Both the position numbers and the translations under genes were made by a program. A stretch of 14,214 bases of DNA from Solobacterium sp. UBA636 (GTDB lineage Bacteria; Bacillota_I; Bacilli_A; Erysipelotrichales; Erysipelotrichaceae). The notes under the pieces were generated by a model. The model had not been told where the DNA came from and searched no databases. It was given only the letters and a program-made list of their open reading frames with translations. Positions 6,652 through 13,800 of this stretch are shown here, in pieces (the first letter of the stretch is position 1; every line of letters starts with the position of its first letter). The stretch is from the NCBI GenBank assembly GCA_002299675.1, contig DBOW01000100.1, positions 638-14,851 on the forward strand. The letters run 5' to 3'.

Positions 6652-7604
6652 TGAAAGTATATAATACGATGAATATTGAATCTCTGAATAATTATCTTAA
6701 AAAGTTTGAACTGACAGATAATTATGAGGAGGCAGATATAATCATTGGTGTCTTAAAGGAAGAACAGCTAAAAAAGTGCAGAAAGCTTAAATTCTATCAG
6801 CACGCCATGGCCGGTTCTGATATGTTAAGGGCGGATATGTTTCCTGATGGCTGTAAGGTATGCAATGCCTCGGGCACCTTTGGTGTGGGTATCAGTGAAT
6901 ATGTGATCGGTTCGCTTATCTATCTGATGCGCAATTTTAAAACAATCACCCTGAATCAGCAGAATTCTAAATGGGAGAGAATCTGGTCCAGAGATTCCAT
7001 CTATGGTTCTACTGTTCTTTTGGTGGGGCTGGGTGATATAGGCATGGAGTGCGCAAAGCGTTTAAAGCCTTTTAACACCAGACTGATGGGTATCAGAAGA
7101 CATATTGAAGATAAACCGGATATTATTGATGAAATATATTCTCTGGATAATCTTGATTCAGTAATTAAAGAATGTGATATTGTGATTTGTTCATTGCCTA
7201 AATCAAAGGCTACAGATAAACTTCTGACCGGGAAACAGTTTGGATTAATGAAAGAAGGTTCATATCTTGTCAATGTGGGAAGAGGAAATGTTTTAGACCT
7301 TGATGATCTTTATGAATCATTAAAGAGTAAACATTTATCTGGTGCTGCGCTGGATGTATTTGAATCAGAACCATTGGATGAAAGTCATCCCATCTGGAAG
7401 CTTGATAATGTCCTGATTACCCCTCACATTGCCGGTGGTATGGATCTGGATACCAATAAGGAACTGTTTTCTGAGCTTACAGCTAATAATATTGAAAATT
7501 TTATAAACAATAGACAGCTGAAAAACGAAGTAGACTTTGAAACTGGATATCGCCGCTACGTAAGAACATCAGCATCATTGCATAAAGAAAAGCCATCCTT
7601 TTAA
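6651..7604 (+). CDS. D-isomer 2-hydroxyacid dehydrogenase (NAD-binding)
   Basis: The protein has 317 residues, the usual family length. The nucleotide-binding loop GLGDIG is at 126-131, and the catalytic set is complete: R211 in NVGRGN, E240 in DVFESEP and H259 in ITPHIAGG. The Arg-Glu spacing of 29 matches E. coli SerA. The residue that selects NAD or NADP follows the second strand (GIRRH, 147-151); two Arg there hint at NADPH, but this is inference. The substrate is a 2-oxo or 2-hydroxy acid that cannot be named: the N-terminal substrate domain is divergent and there is no ACT domain, so phosphoglycerate dehydrogenase is unlikely. The start codon shares one base with the yaaA stop, so it is operonic with the stress genes. 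The stop lies in the loop of the terminator hairpin. Confidence 0.9.
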   Translation: MKVYNTMNIESLNNYLKKFELTDNYEEADIIIGVLKEEQLKKCRKLKFYQHAMAGSDMLRADMFPDGCKVCNASGTFGVGISEYVIGSLIYLMRNFKTITLNQQNSKWERIWSRDSIYGSTVLLVGLGDIGMECAKRLKPFNTRLMGIRRHIEDKPDIIDEIYSLDNLDSVIKECDIVICSLPKSKATDKLLTGKQFGLMKEGSYLVNVGRGNVLDLDDLYESLKSKHLSGAALDVFESEPLDESHPIWKLDNVLITPHIAGGMDLDTNKELFSELTANNIENFINNRQLKNEVDFETGYRRYVRTSASLHKEKPSF

Positions 7605-7616
7605 TGCGATGGCTTT
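7589..7616. terminator. Terminator between the convergent dehydrogenase and ATP-grasp genes
   Basis: A 9-bp stem, AAAGCCATC (7589-7597) with GATGGCTTT (7608-7616), has a 10-base loop that contains the dehydrogenase stop codon. On the minus strand the hairpin is followed by TCTTTAT, making it a fair terminator for the ATP-grasp gene. On the plus strand the T-tail is short. Confidence 0.6.
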
Positions 7617-7636
7617 AATATGCGTTATGGAATATC

Positions 7637-8836
7637 TTATTCCTTAGGCGCAAATACATCCTTGTAGAAGTTCAACAGTTCTTCTTCTGAATCAAAGTTT
7701 GCGACATACATGTAGTCACCCATGGCACCAGACAGAGCAGGAGCTACTGGACAGTCAAAAATCATATTTGCGGCATATTTTTCATAGATTGCATAATGGT
7801 CCAGCTTATATTCCTTGGAATATCTTCGGCCCGCAAAGCCACAGTTGGCATGTTTGCCTGAGTCACCCAGTAAAGTTGAATCATAGGCAATCATGTCAGC
7901 ATAAATCTTATATACTGAAGTAGAGTGGGCGTAGTTCATCATGCTTGGTGAGATACCGCCACTTGGTCTCATGTTTACTTCCAGAGCTACTACATCGTTC
8001 TTTTTGCCCAGACCTTTCATATCTTTGTTCAGCCTGAAGAACTCAAAGTGGACAAATCTTGATTTAACACCAAAGCTCTTCAGTGTGGCACGGCCGGCTT
8101 TTCGAATGTCTTCAGGAAGTTCCTTGCGGATATAGAAGCTTGAATCGGCATGGTTATTCACAACATCAACCAGTGAATCAAGAGTTACATTACCGGTTTC
8201 AAATAGTGGTTCGCCCTTAGAGTTTACAATGGCATCATAAGAGTTTACAGTGCCATAGATGTATTCTTCCATGATGTAGGGCAGGCCTTCAATTTTCTTT
8301 TCAAAGAAAGTGTTAAGCTGTTCATCGTTTTCAATCTTCCAGGTATCATTGGCGCCAACACCGTTATCTGGCTTGGCAATTACCGGATAGCCAACTTTTG
8401 AAATAAATTCTTTTGAGCCTTCCAGGGTTTCTACCAGATAGTATCTGGCTACTGGAATGCCGGCTTCGATATAGTGTTCCTTCATCTTTGACTTATATTT
8501 AACTGCTTCCATATCCTTTGACTTGAAGCCAGTGCAGATATTGAAGTCATCTCTTAGATGCGCATCTCTTTCCAGCCAGTATTCATTGTTAGATTCAAGA
8601 TAGTCAATTCTTCCGTATTTAAACGCAAAGAAAGCTACCGCACGATATACTTCATCATAGTTTTCCAGTGATGATACTTTATAGTATTCGGTGAGGGCGT
8701 TTTTCAGATCCTGTCTTAATTCACCATAAGGTGCATCTCCAATGCCAAGGACATTAAGTCCATTTTTCTTAAGTTCTACGCAGAACTCCCAGTAGTTTTC
8801 TGGAAAGTTAGGCGAGATGAAAATAAAGTTTTTCAT
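7637..8836 (-). CDS. ATP-grasp domain ligase of unknown substrate (carbamoyl-phosphate-synthase-like fold)
   Basis: The protein has 399 residues. A pre-ATP-grasp Rossmann-like part comes first (FIFISPNFPENYW, then IDYLESNNEYW at about 77-87). An ATP-grasp domain follows: KYKSKMKEHYIEAGIPVARY (113-132), the nucleotide-binding Lys in YPVIAKPDNGVGAND (K155), hinge residues IMEEYI (188-193), and the Mg-binding acidic residues in HFEF (E265) and ALEVNMRPSGG (E286, N288). ATP-grasp enzymes join a carboxylate to an amine or thiol through an acyl phosphate. The product here cannot be deduced; dipeptide or amino-acid ligation is one possibility. A clean Shine-Dalgarno (CAGGGGG on the minus strand, 8844-8850) lies 7 bases before the ATG. 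It appears monocistronic and is divergent from the RNA-modification operon. Confidence 0.85.
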   Translation of the reverse strand: MKNFIFISPNFPENYWEFCVELKKNGLNVLGIGDAPYGELRQDLKNALTEYYKVSSLENYDEVYRAVAFFAFKYGRIDYLESNNEYWLERDAHLRDDFNICTGFKSKDMEAVKYKSKMKEHYIEAGIPVARYYLVETLEGSKEFISKVGYPVIAKPDNGVGANDTWKIENDEQLNTFFEKKIEGLPYIMEEYIYGTVNSYDAIVNSKGEPLFETGNVTLDSLVDVVNNHADSSFYIRKELPEDIRKAGRATLKSFGVKSRFVHFEFFRLNKDMKGLGKKNDVVALEVNMRPSGGISPSMMNYAHSTSVYKIYADMIAYDSTLLGDSGKHANCGFAGRRYSKEYKLDHYAIYEKYAANMIFDCPVAPALSGAMGDYMYVANFDSEEELLNFYKDVFAPKE

Positions 8837-8852
8837 ATACAGACCCCCTGTT

Positions 8853-8885
8853 TTGTCTAAAAATATAATAGTATTATAATACTAT
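8853..8885. promoter_or_regulatory. Divergent promoter region with an 18-bp perfect palindrome
   Basis: ATAGTATTATAATACTAT at 8868-8885 is its own reverse complement. Within it TATAAT occurs on both strands (plus 8875-8880; minus 8873-8878), so the -10 boxes for the two divergent genes overlap. For the plus gene a partial -35 (TTGTCT, 8853-8858) sits 16 bases upstream. For the minus gene a TATTAT (8865-8870) with TTACCT (8888-8893) is an alternative. The palindrome could also be an operator. Confidence 0.55.
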
Positions 8886-8895
8886 CGAGGTAAAA

Positions 8896-9933
8896 ATGAT
8901 TATTAAGCTAAAGGAATATTTAAAAAACAAAGAAGACTATACACTGATTGATATCCGAAATAAAGCTGATTATGAATCAGAACATATCGAAGGATCTATT
9001 AACTGTACTATTGAAGAAGCCAGGGATTTAAAAATTGATAAGCCTCTTTTTATTGGATATGAAAGCGATGCTTTTGATGAAAACTGTGATTATCTGGAAG
9101 GCGGTTTTGAGGGCTATATATTATATAAGGCAGAAAATTCAATTACCAGGAAATACCGCCGAGAACTCTGGTCCAAGTTTACCAAGGCTGTCAGTGATTA
9201 CGAACTGATTAAAGAAAATGATGTAATTGCCGTATGCATATCTGGCGGCAAGGATTCGATGCTGATGGCTAAGCTTTTTATGGAGCTGCATAAACATTCA
9301 AAGGTCCCTTTTTCAGTTCATTACATTGTCATGGATCCTGGCTATCTGGATTATAATCGCCAGCTCATTATAGATAATGCCAGGAGACTGAATATCCCGA
9401 TTGAAATCTTTGATACCCGCATATTTGATACCGTTGATAATCTTGACAGGTCACCCTGCTACATCTGTGCCAGAATGCGAAGAGGCTATCTTTATAATTA
9501 TGCCAGAAATATTGGCTGTAACAAGATTGCCCTGGGACACCATTTCGATGATGCGATAGAAACTACTCTGATGTCGATGCTCTGGGGAGGACAGATTGAA
9601 ACCATGCTTCCTAAACTGAAATCAGAGAACTTTGAAGGCATGGAACTGATAAGGCCGCTGTATCTGATAAGAGAAGAAAATATTATTAAGTGGCGTGACT
9701 ACAATAAGCTCAGATTTTTAAGATGTGCCTGCCATTTTACTGAGCAAAGCGAAACAAATGAATCGGCTTCCAAGAGGCTGGAAACCCGAAAACTGATAAA
9801 GAAGCTTAAGGAAACCAATCCGCAGGTAGAAATGAATATTTTCCGTTCGATGGAAAATGTGCAGCTTAAAAATGTGCTTGGCTATAAACTGGATGATGTT
9901 TATCATTATTTTCTGGATGAATATGAGGACTAA
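8896..9933 (+). CDS. TtcA-like PP-loop tRNA-thiolation protein with an N-terminal degenerate rhodanese domain
   Basis: The protein has 345 residues in two parts. Residues about 1-80 look like a shortened rhodanese domain: LIDIRNKADYESEHIEGSIN (17-36) is the classic first half. The strand that should carry the catalytic Cys reads PLFIGYESDAF with no Cys, so persulfide chemistry there is unlikely. Residues about 85-345 are a TtcA/TilS-type PP-loop ATPase: CISGGKDSM (114-122) binds ATP, CYIC (188-191) and CAC (277-279) supply the cysteines that in TtcA ligate an iron-sulfur cluster, and GHHFDDAIETTLM (214-226) is the typical third motif. By family it would thiolate a tRNA base such as cytidine 32, but the target is not shown. 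GAGG at 8887-8890 is the ribosome site, 5 bases before the ATG. It heads a six-gene operon and is followed after 1 base by the TcdA-like gene. Confidence 0.82.
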   Translation: MIIKLKEYLKNKEDYTLIDIRNKADYESEHIEGSINCTIEEARDLKIDKPLFIGYESDAFDENCDYLEGGFEGYILYKAENSITRKYRRELWSKFTKAVSDYELIKENDVIAVCISGGKDSMLMAKLFMELHKHSKVPFSVHYIVMDPGYLDYNRQLIIDNARRLNIPIEIFDTRIFDTVDNLDRSPCYICARMRRGYLYNYARNIGCNKIALGHHFDDAIETTLMSMLWGGQIETMLPKLKSENFEGMELIRPLYLIREENIIKWRDYNKLRFLRCACHFTEQSETNESASKRLETRKLIKKLKETNPQVEMNIFRSMENVQLKNVLGYKLDDVYHYFLDEYED

Positions 9934-9934
9934 G

Positions 9935-10684
9935 ATGGAAGAATTTATCAGAGAAGAAATGCTTATTGGAACTGATGGGTTTAATAAGCTCAAGAATTCA
10001 AGAATACTGTTATTTGGTGTAGGCGGGGTTGGTTCCTATGTCTTTGAAGCGCTGCTTCGAAGCGGCATAGGCCATATTGATATTGTTGATAATGATACTG
10101 TAGCTTTATCCAATATTAACCGTCAGCTTATTGCGCTTCATTCAACTGTTGGTGAGTATAAAGTAGATGTGGCCAGAAAAAGAGGCCTGGATATTAATCC
10201 TGAATGTCATATTAATGTTTATAAGCAGTTTTTTATTAATAATGATGAAAATGTTTTTGATTTCTCTGAATATGATTATGTAATCGATGCTATAGATACG
10301 GTGAGTGGCAAATTATCGATTATTGAAAACTGCAAAAAGGCAGATACACCTGTTATTTCCTCAATGGGCACTGGAAACAAACTGGATCCCACAAAACTGG
10401 AGATAGCCGATATTTCTAAAACATCAGTCTGTCCTCTGGCCAAAGTTATGCGCCGCGAGCTTAAAAAAAGGGGAATCAGAAATGTAAAAGTTCTTTTTTC
10501 AAAAGAAATACCAATTGTTCCAGATAATAGTATAATAGATGAAATGGCTCAAAAAAACAAAAGAAGATCTACACCGGCATCAATAAGTTTTGTGCCTTCC
10601 TGTGCTGGCTTAATTATTGCGGGTGAGGTAGTTAGGGAATTATTATATGGTAAAGACAAAAAAACTGATTCTTCAGGAATTTAA
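9935..10684 (+). CDS. tcdA: TcdA-like tRNA threonylcarbamoyladenosine dehydratase (ThiF/E1 superfamily)
   Basis: The product has 249 residues. It carries the nucleotide-binding LLFGVGGVGSYVFEALLRSG (25-44), IVDNDTVALSNINRQ (50-64) with the superfamily Asp and Arg, and the CsdL/TcdA-type tail SVCPLAKVMRRELKKRGI and SFVPSCAGLIIAGEVV. TcdA uses ATP to cyclise t6A37 of ANN-decoding tRNAs to ct6A. The frame stays open upstream to an ATG at 9857, but that would overlap the previous gene by 77 bases and add 26 residues unlike the family. The ATG at 9935 has GAGGA at 9925-9929 and sits 1 base past the preceding stop, so it is chosen. E1-like proteins for other pathways (ThiF, MoeB) are less likely because the C-terminal half matches the dehydratase group. 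No partner CsdA/CsdE is visible in the window. Confidence 0.87.
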   Translation: MEEFIREEMLIGTDGFNKLKNSRILLFGVGGVGSYVFEALLRSGIGHIDIVDNDTVALSNINRQLIALHSTVGEYKVDVARKRGLDINPECHINVYKQFFINNDENVFDFSEYDYVIDAIDTVSGKLSIIENCKKADTPVISSMGTGNKLDPTKLEIADISKTSVCPLAKVMRRELKKRGIRNVKVLFSKEIPIVPDNSIIDEMAQKNKRRSTPASISFVPSCAGLIIAGEVVRELLYGKDKKTDSSGI

Positions 10685-11195
10685 AAAGCTCCTTTCTAAA
10701 TACAGTCTGGATAAAATAACGGTTTCGCAGATTACAGATAAATGTAATATTAAGCGTCAGACTTTTTATTATCACTTCAACAATATTGATGATCTTATTT
10801 CCTATGGCTCCAAAAGCTATATTAAAGATATTATTGGTTCAAAAGAATTTGGAAGCTGGCAAAAGAAGTTTATCTATATTCTGGAAACAATTAAAGAGGA
10901 AAAAGATTCTTTTTTCTATCTGATTATGACTCGCACAGCCTATAATCTTGCCGGCTGTATCTTTGATATATTTAAGGATGAAGTTATGGAAACGGTGGAA
11001 GTTCTAAAGAGCGAATATTCGCTCACCAGAAAAGATGAAGAATTTATCGTTGATTTTTACAGCTATGGACTTACCGGTATTGTGCTGAAGTGGTTTGATG
11101 AAGGGATGGAAGAAGATCCAAAGGTACTGGTTTATAAAATCGAATCTATTATTGAAGGTACATCTAAAAAAGCCTTTCAGAAATTTGCCTTATGA
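10647..11195 (+). CDS. TetR/AcrR family transcriptional regulator
   Basis: The protein has 182 residues. The N-terminal helix-turn-helix domain is typical: LDKITVSQITDKCNIKRQTFYYHFNNIDDLI spans residues 21-51, with the RQTFYYHF recognition helix at 38-45. The ligand domain (about 60-182) resembles the short C-terminal domain of DhaS-like Firmicute TetR proteins. DNA target and ligand are unknown. The start at 10647 overlaps tcdA by 38 bases; AGGG at 10634-10637 lies 9 bases upstream, and the DNA-binding domain begins right away, so no later start is plausible. The stop overlaps the next gene by four bases (ATGA), implying co-translation with the exported hydrolase. It may regulate this operon through the palindrome at 8868-8885, although other targets are equally possible. 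Confidence 0.88.
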   Translation: MVKTKKLILQEFKKLLSKYSLDKITVSQITDKCNIKRQTFYYHFNNIDDLISYGSKSYIKDIIGSKEFGSWQKKFIYILETIKEEKDSFFYLIMTRTAYNLAGCIFDIFKDEVMETVEVLKSEYSLTRKDEEFIVDFYSYGLTGIVLKWFDEGMEEDPKVLVYKIESIIEGTSKKAFQKFAL

Positions 11196-12295
11196 AAAAG
11201 ATATTAATTATTCTGGTTTTATTTTTATGCACAAATATTATTACTGCGCAGAATGATAATACCTATGAAACAGGTATAGATGAAATAGCCAGAGCCAACA
11301 GTGTGCTTGGTTTATCTGTTGCCTATTTTAAGGATGGAGAAATTATTGGTACCTATAATTATGGCTATACCGATAATACAAAAACTGTAAATACTGATGA
11401 TGATACTGTTTACAGAATAGCCTCTACTTCCAAGATGATTTCCAATATGCTCATTATGAAACTGGTGGAAGAAGGCAAGATTAATTTAAGTGATTCTGTA
11501 TATCTTTCAACAGGTCTTGAATATAATGAGGATGTTAAGCTCTGGCATATACTGACCCATACCTCCGGCTATGGTGACAGTGAACTTTTTAACAACAATT
11601 TTGATAAGGTTTATGACATCAACGAAATGATTAAAATGTCCAGCCGTAATATTAAACCTGGTACTTCCTATGAATACTCCAATTTTGTAGCCGGTACTAT
11701 GTCGGCTGTAGTGGAAAGGCTGACAGGCATGCGCTTTTATGAATATGCCAGTGAAGTTCTGTTTGATGAATATAATCTGAACGCCTCCTATCTGGTTGAA
11801 GACCTGAAAGAGGGAACTGCTGTAGCTAAAATGTATATGGGCGAGGAATATGATCCTGAAACCTGGATATTCAATAAGGAGTTCTATGACCAGTTTCCGC
11901 AAGGCGATCAGTATCGTCTGTCTTATGGCTCTTTATATATCTCGGCATCAGATCTGGCAAAGCTGGGTATTATTCTGTGTGATGGAGAATATGATGGTAA
12001 ACAGTTTTTTAAGGAAAGCACTTTAGAACTGATAAGGTATCCAAGATTTGAAACAGCTTATTATACTATGGCTTTAAATACTGATATTTTTAAAGGCAAT
12101 ATGGTAAAAGATAGAACCATTTATGGTCATAATGGCCATGCCTATAATGCGATTACTTCACTCATCTATGATCCTGAGGATCATACTGGTGTGGCAATTA
12201 TTACTAATTATTCAACAGCCGATAAGACCGCTGGCATCTATAATGTAGTCAGGGATATTGCGCAGTTAACTTATGATACTTTTTTTGAGGAGTGA
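11192..12295 (+). CDS. Exported serine hydrolase of the class C beta-lactamase/DD-peptidase fold
   Basis: The protein has 367 residues. Residues 1-19 are a signal peptide (MKK, hydrophobic ILIILVLFL, possible cleavage after ITA); there is no lipobox, so it is probably secreted. The three active-site elements of the beta-lactamase-related fold are present: S78-T-S-K81, Y162-S-N164 and H313-N-G315. Additional family marks are LWHILTHTSGYGD and PGTSYEYSNF. HxG in place of KTG is common in esterase- and peptidase-type members of this group, so it need not be a resistance enzyme; the substrate could be a peptidoglycan peptide or an ester. It overlaps tetR by ATGA. A hydrolase tied to a TetR regulator inside an RNA-modification operon is an odd pairing, discussed in the findings. 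Confidence 0.88.
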   Translation: MKKILIILVLFLCTNIITAQNDNTYETGIDEIARANSVLGLSVAYFKDGEIIGTYNYGYTDNTKTVNTDDDTVYRIASTSKMISNMLIMKLVEEGKINLSDSVYLSTGLEYNEDVKLWHILTHTSGYGDSELFNNNFDKVYDINEMIKMSSRNIKPGTSYEYSNFVAGTMSAVVERLTGMRFYEYASEVLFDEYNLNASYLVEDLKEGTAVAKMYMGEEYDPETWIFNKEFYDQFPQGDQYRLSYGSLYISASDLAKLGIILCDGEYDGKQFFKESTLELIRYPRFETAYYTMALNTDIFKGNMVKDRTIYGHNGHAYNAITSLIYDPEDHTGVAIITNYSTADKTAGIYNVVRDIAQLTYDTFFEE

Positions 12296-12297
12296 AA

Positions 12298-13446
12298 ATG
12301 GCCTGTAAATATGCGAAATACTGTGGCGGCTGTTCCCTGCAGCATCTAAGCTACGAAAATCAGCTTAAAGAGAAACAGAAATACATGGAATCTTTATTAT
12401 CCAGGTTTCATAGGGTAAATAAGATTATTGGCTGCAGAAACAATGAACATTACCGCAATAAGATGCAGGTTTCTTTTGGCAAAGATGAAAGGGGAAGGGT
12501 AATATATGGAAACTATATTCCTTCTACTCATTTCATAGTACCCTTTGATGAGTGCCTGATTAATGATGAAGAAGCTAATTCAATCATTAAAACCGTCAGG
12601 GAACTTATAGATAAGTATCATATTTCTGTTTTTGATGAAAATGTCTATAAAGGCTGTATAAGGCATATACAGATCAGATGTACAAGTACTGATGAATATA
12701 TGGTAATTTTTGTGACCGGTTCACCAGTTCTTTATAAAAAGGAGCTGCTGATTAAGGATCTGATCAGAAAACATCCTAAGATTAAAACAGTTATTCATAA
12801 TATCAATTCAGCACATACTTCTATGGTACTGGGTGATAAGTCATACGTAATTTATGGCAAGGGTTATATCAGGGATGTATTGTGCGGTCTGAAGTTTAAT
12901 CTTTCAGCTTCTTCTTTCTATCAGATTAATAAATATCAGACTGAGGTTCTTTATAATACGGCAATACAGCTGGCTGAATTTAAGGGCAGCGAGACTGTAA
13001 TAGATGCCTATTCGGGCATTGGAACCATTTCTTTATGTCTGGCTTCAAAAGTTAAGGAAGTGATTGGTGTCGAGATAAATGAACAGGCTGTAAGGGATGC
13101 GATAAGAAACGCTAAGCTCAACGATGTTACAAATGTTAAATTTATAGCGGATGACGCGGGCAGGTTTATGGAAAAGCTCTCCAGAAACAGAAAAGCCCAT
13201 GTTGATGCCCTGGTGATGGACCCTCCGCGCTCTGGTGCGTCCGACAGGTTTCTGAAATCGGTGCTTAAACTTTCACCTGAAAAGATTGTATATATTTCCT
13301 GCGGTCCGGAATCACTTAAATCCAATCTGGGGTTTCTGGTTAAAAACGGCTATGTGATTAAGGTTATACAGCCGGTTGATATGTTTCCACATACTGATAT
13401 TAAGCATACAGAGAATATAGTAATACTGAAAAGAAAGGAATTTTAA
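12298..13446 (+). CDS. RlmD/RlmCD/TrmA-type 23S rRNA (uracil-C5) methyltransferase, TRAM-less
   Basis: From the ATG at 12298 the protein has 382 residues, shorter than the roughly 430-460 of most RlmD/RlmCD proteins. The N-terminal TRAM RNA-binding domain is missing. The sequence opens with the iron-sulfur Cys set C3-x5-C9-GG-C12 and a likely fourth Cys at C86 (FDEC). The methyltransferase domain carries the SAM-binding DAYSGIGT (236-243), MDPPRSGAS, the catalytic Cys C335 in ISCGPES, and VDMFPHTDIKHTENIVIL at the end. It should methylate U747 or U1939-type uridines of 23S rRNA; which one cannot be told, and a tRNA U54 role is less likely given the Fe-S site. A GTG at 12292 also lies in frame, but it falls inside the GAGGAG ribosome site (12287-12292), so the ATG is preferred. 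The stop shares a base with the next gene (TAATG). Confidence 0.9.
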   Translation: MACKYAKYCGGCSLQHLSYENQLKEKQKYMESLLSRFHRVNKIIGCRNNEHYRNKMQVSFGKDERGRVIYGNYIPSTHFIVPFDECLINDEEANSIIKTVRELIDKYHISVFDENVYKGCIRHIQIRCTSTDEYMVIFVTGSPVLYKKELLIKDLIRKHPKIKTVIHNINSAHTSMVLGDKSYVIYGKGYIRDVLCGLKFNLSASSFYQINKYQTEVLYNTAIQLAEFKGSETVIDAYSGIGTISLCLASKVKEVIGVEINEQAVRDAIRNAKLNDVTNVKFIADDAGRFMEKLSRNRKAHVDALVMDPPRSGASDRFLKSVLKLSPEKIVYISCGPESLKSNLGFLVKNGYVIKVIQPVDMFPHTDIKHTENIVILKRKEF

Positions 13447-13772
13447 TGGCTGAAAAAATAATTATTTTTATGTGCGCAGTTTTGTGTGCGGTACCATTTT
13501 TTCTGATTGGCTATCTAAACAGAAATTCTGATGAACCAATCACTTTTTTCTCGGGTGATACAACTTTAAAAAACAGAATTGGTGATATTAAAGCCTATAA
13601 TGCGGCAATGGGAAGAATGTATTGTATCTATGCGCTGGTTGTTCTTGTTACCGGACTGATTTCTTTTTTTAATCCAGAAGTTGCCATAGTGCTTCTGCTT
13701 ATAGTGTGTACACTTGGACTGGCTGTCATATATTTTAAATATAAGGAATTACTTAATAAATACCCAAAATAA
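13446..13772 (+). CDS. Small three-helix membrane protein (DUF3784-like)
   Basis: The protein has 108 residues with three predicted membrane helices at about 4-23, 58-75 and 78-97. The loop between the first two (GYLNRNSDEPITFFSGDTT, then YNAAMGRMY at 51-59) resembles DUF3784-type small membrane proteins of Firmicutes, a group without assigned function; this match is from memory and moderate. The C-terminus is short and basic (YKELLNKYPK). It is the last gene of the operon: the ATG overlaps the methyltransferase stop by one base and a terminator overlaps its end. No catalytic residues are visible. Confidence 0.65.
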   Translation: MAEKIIIFMCAVLCAVPFFLIGYLNRNSDEPITFFSGDTTLKNRIGDIKAYNAAMGRMYCIYALVVLVTGLISFFNPEVAIVLLLIVCTLGLAVIYFKYKELLNKYPK

Positions 13773-13798
13773 GAAGTAGCGAAAGCTCCTTCTTATTA
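13771..13798 (+). terminator. Terminator at the end of the six-gene operon
   Basis: AAGAAGTAGC (13771-13780), a GAAA tetraloop and GCTCCTTCTT (13785-13794) form a 10-position stem with one T-C mismatch. It is followed by ATTATTTTATT. The hairpin begins at the last base of the TAA stop region of the membrane-protein gene. Confidence 0.75.
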
Positions 13799-13800
13799 TT

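Noticed and set aside
7001..7273. Minus-strand open frame of 90 codons opposite the hydroxyacid dehydrogenase.
   Set aside because: It is a shadow of the nucleotide-binding domain, with no family resemblance and no ribosome site.
9857..9934. Upstream in-frame ATG that would lengthen the TcdA-like protein by 26 residues.
   Set aside because: It overlaps the conserved end of the TtcA-like gene, the added residues are unlike the family, and the ATG at 9935 has its own GAGGA ribosome site.
11507..11902. Minus-strand open frame of 131 codons opposite the serine hydrolase.
   Set aside because: It is antisense to a gene with all active-site motifs, shows no recognisable domain and has no promoter or ribosome site of its own.
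11192..12295. Calling the serine hydrolase an antibiotic-resistance beta-lactamase.
   Set aside because: It has SxxK and YxN, but HNG in place of KTG and general peptidase/esterase features; the fold alone does not show beta-lactamase activity.
12292..12297. GTG start two codons upstream of the chosen methyltransferase start.
   Set aside because: The GTG overlaps the GAGGAG ribosome site that is ideally spaced for the ATG at 12298.
13008..13325. Minus-strand open frame of 105 codons opposite the methyltransferase.
   Set aside because: It lies antisense to the SAM-binding and catalytic motifs of a conserved gene; its Ser/Ala/Leu-rich composition is a by-product of that coding strand.
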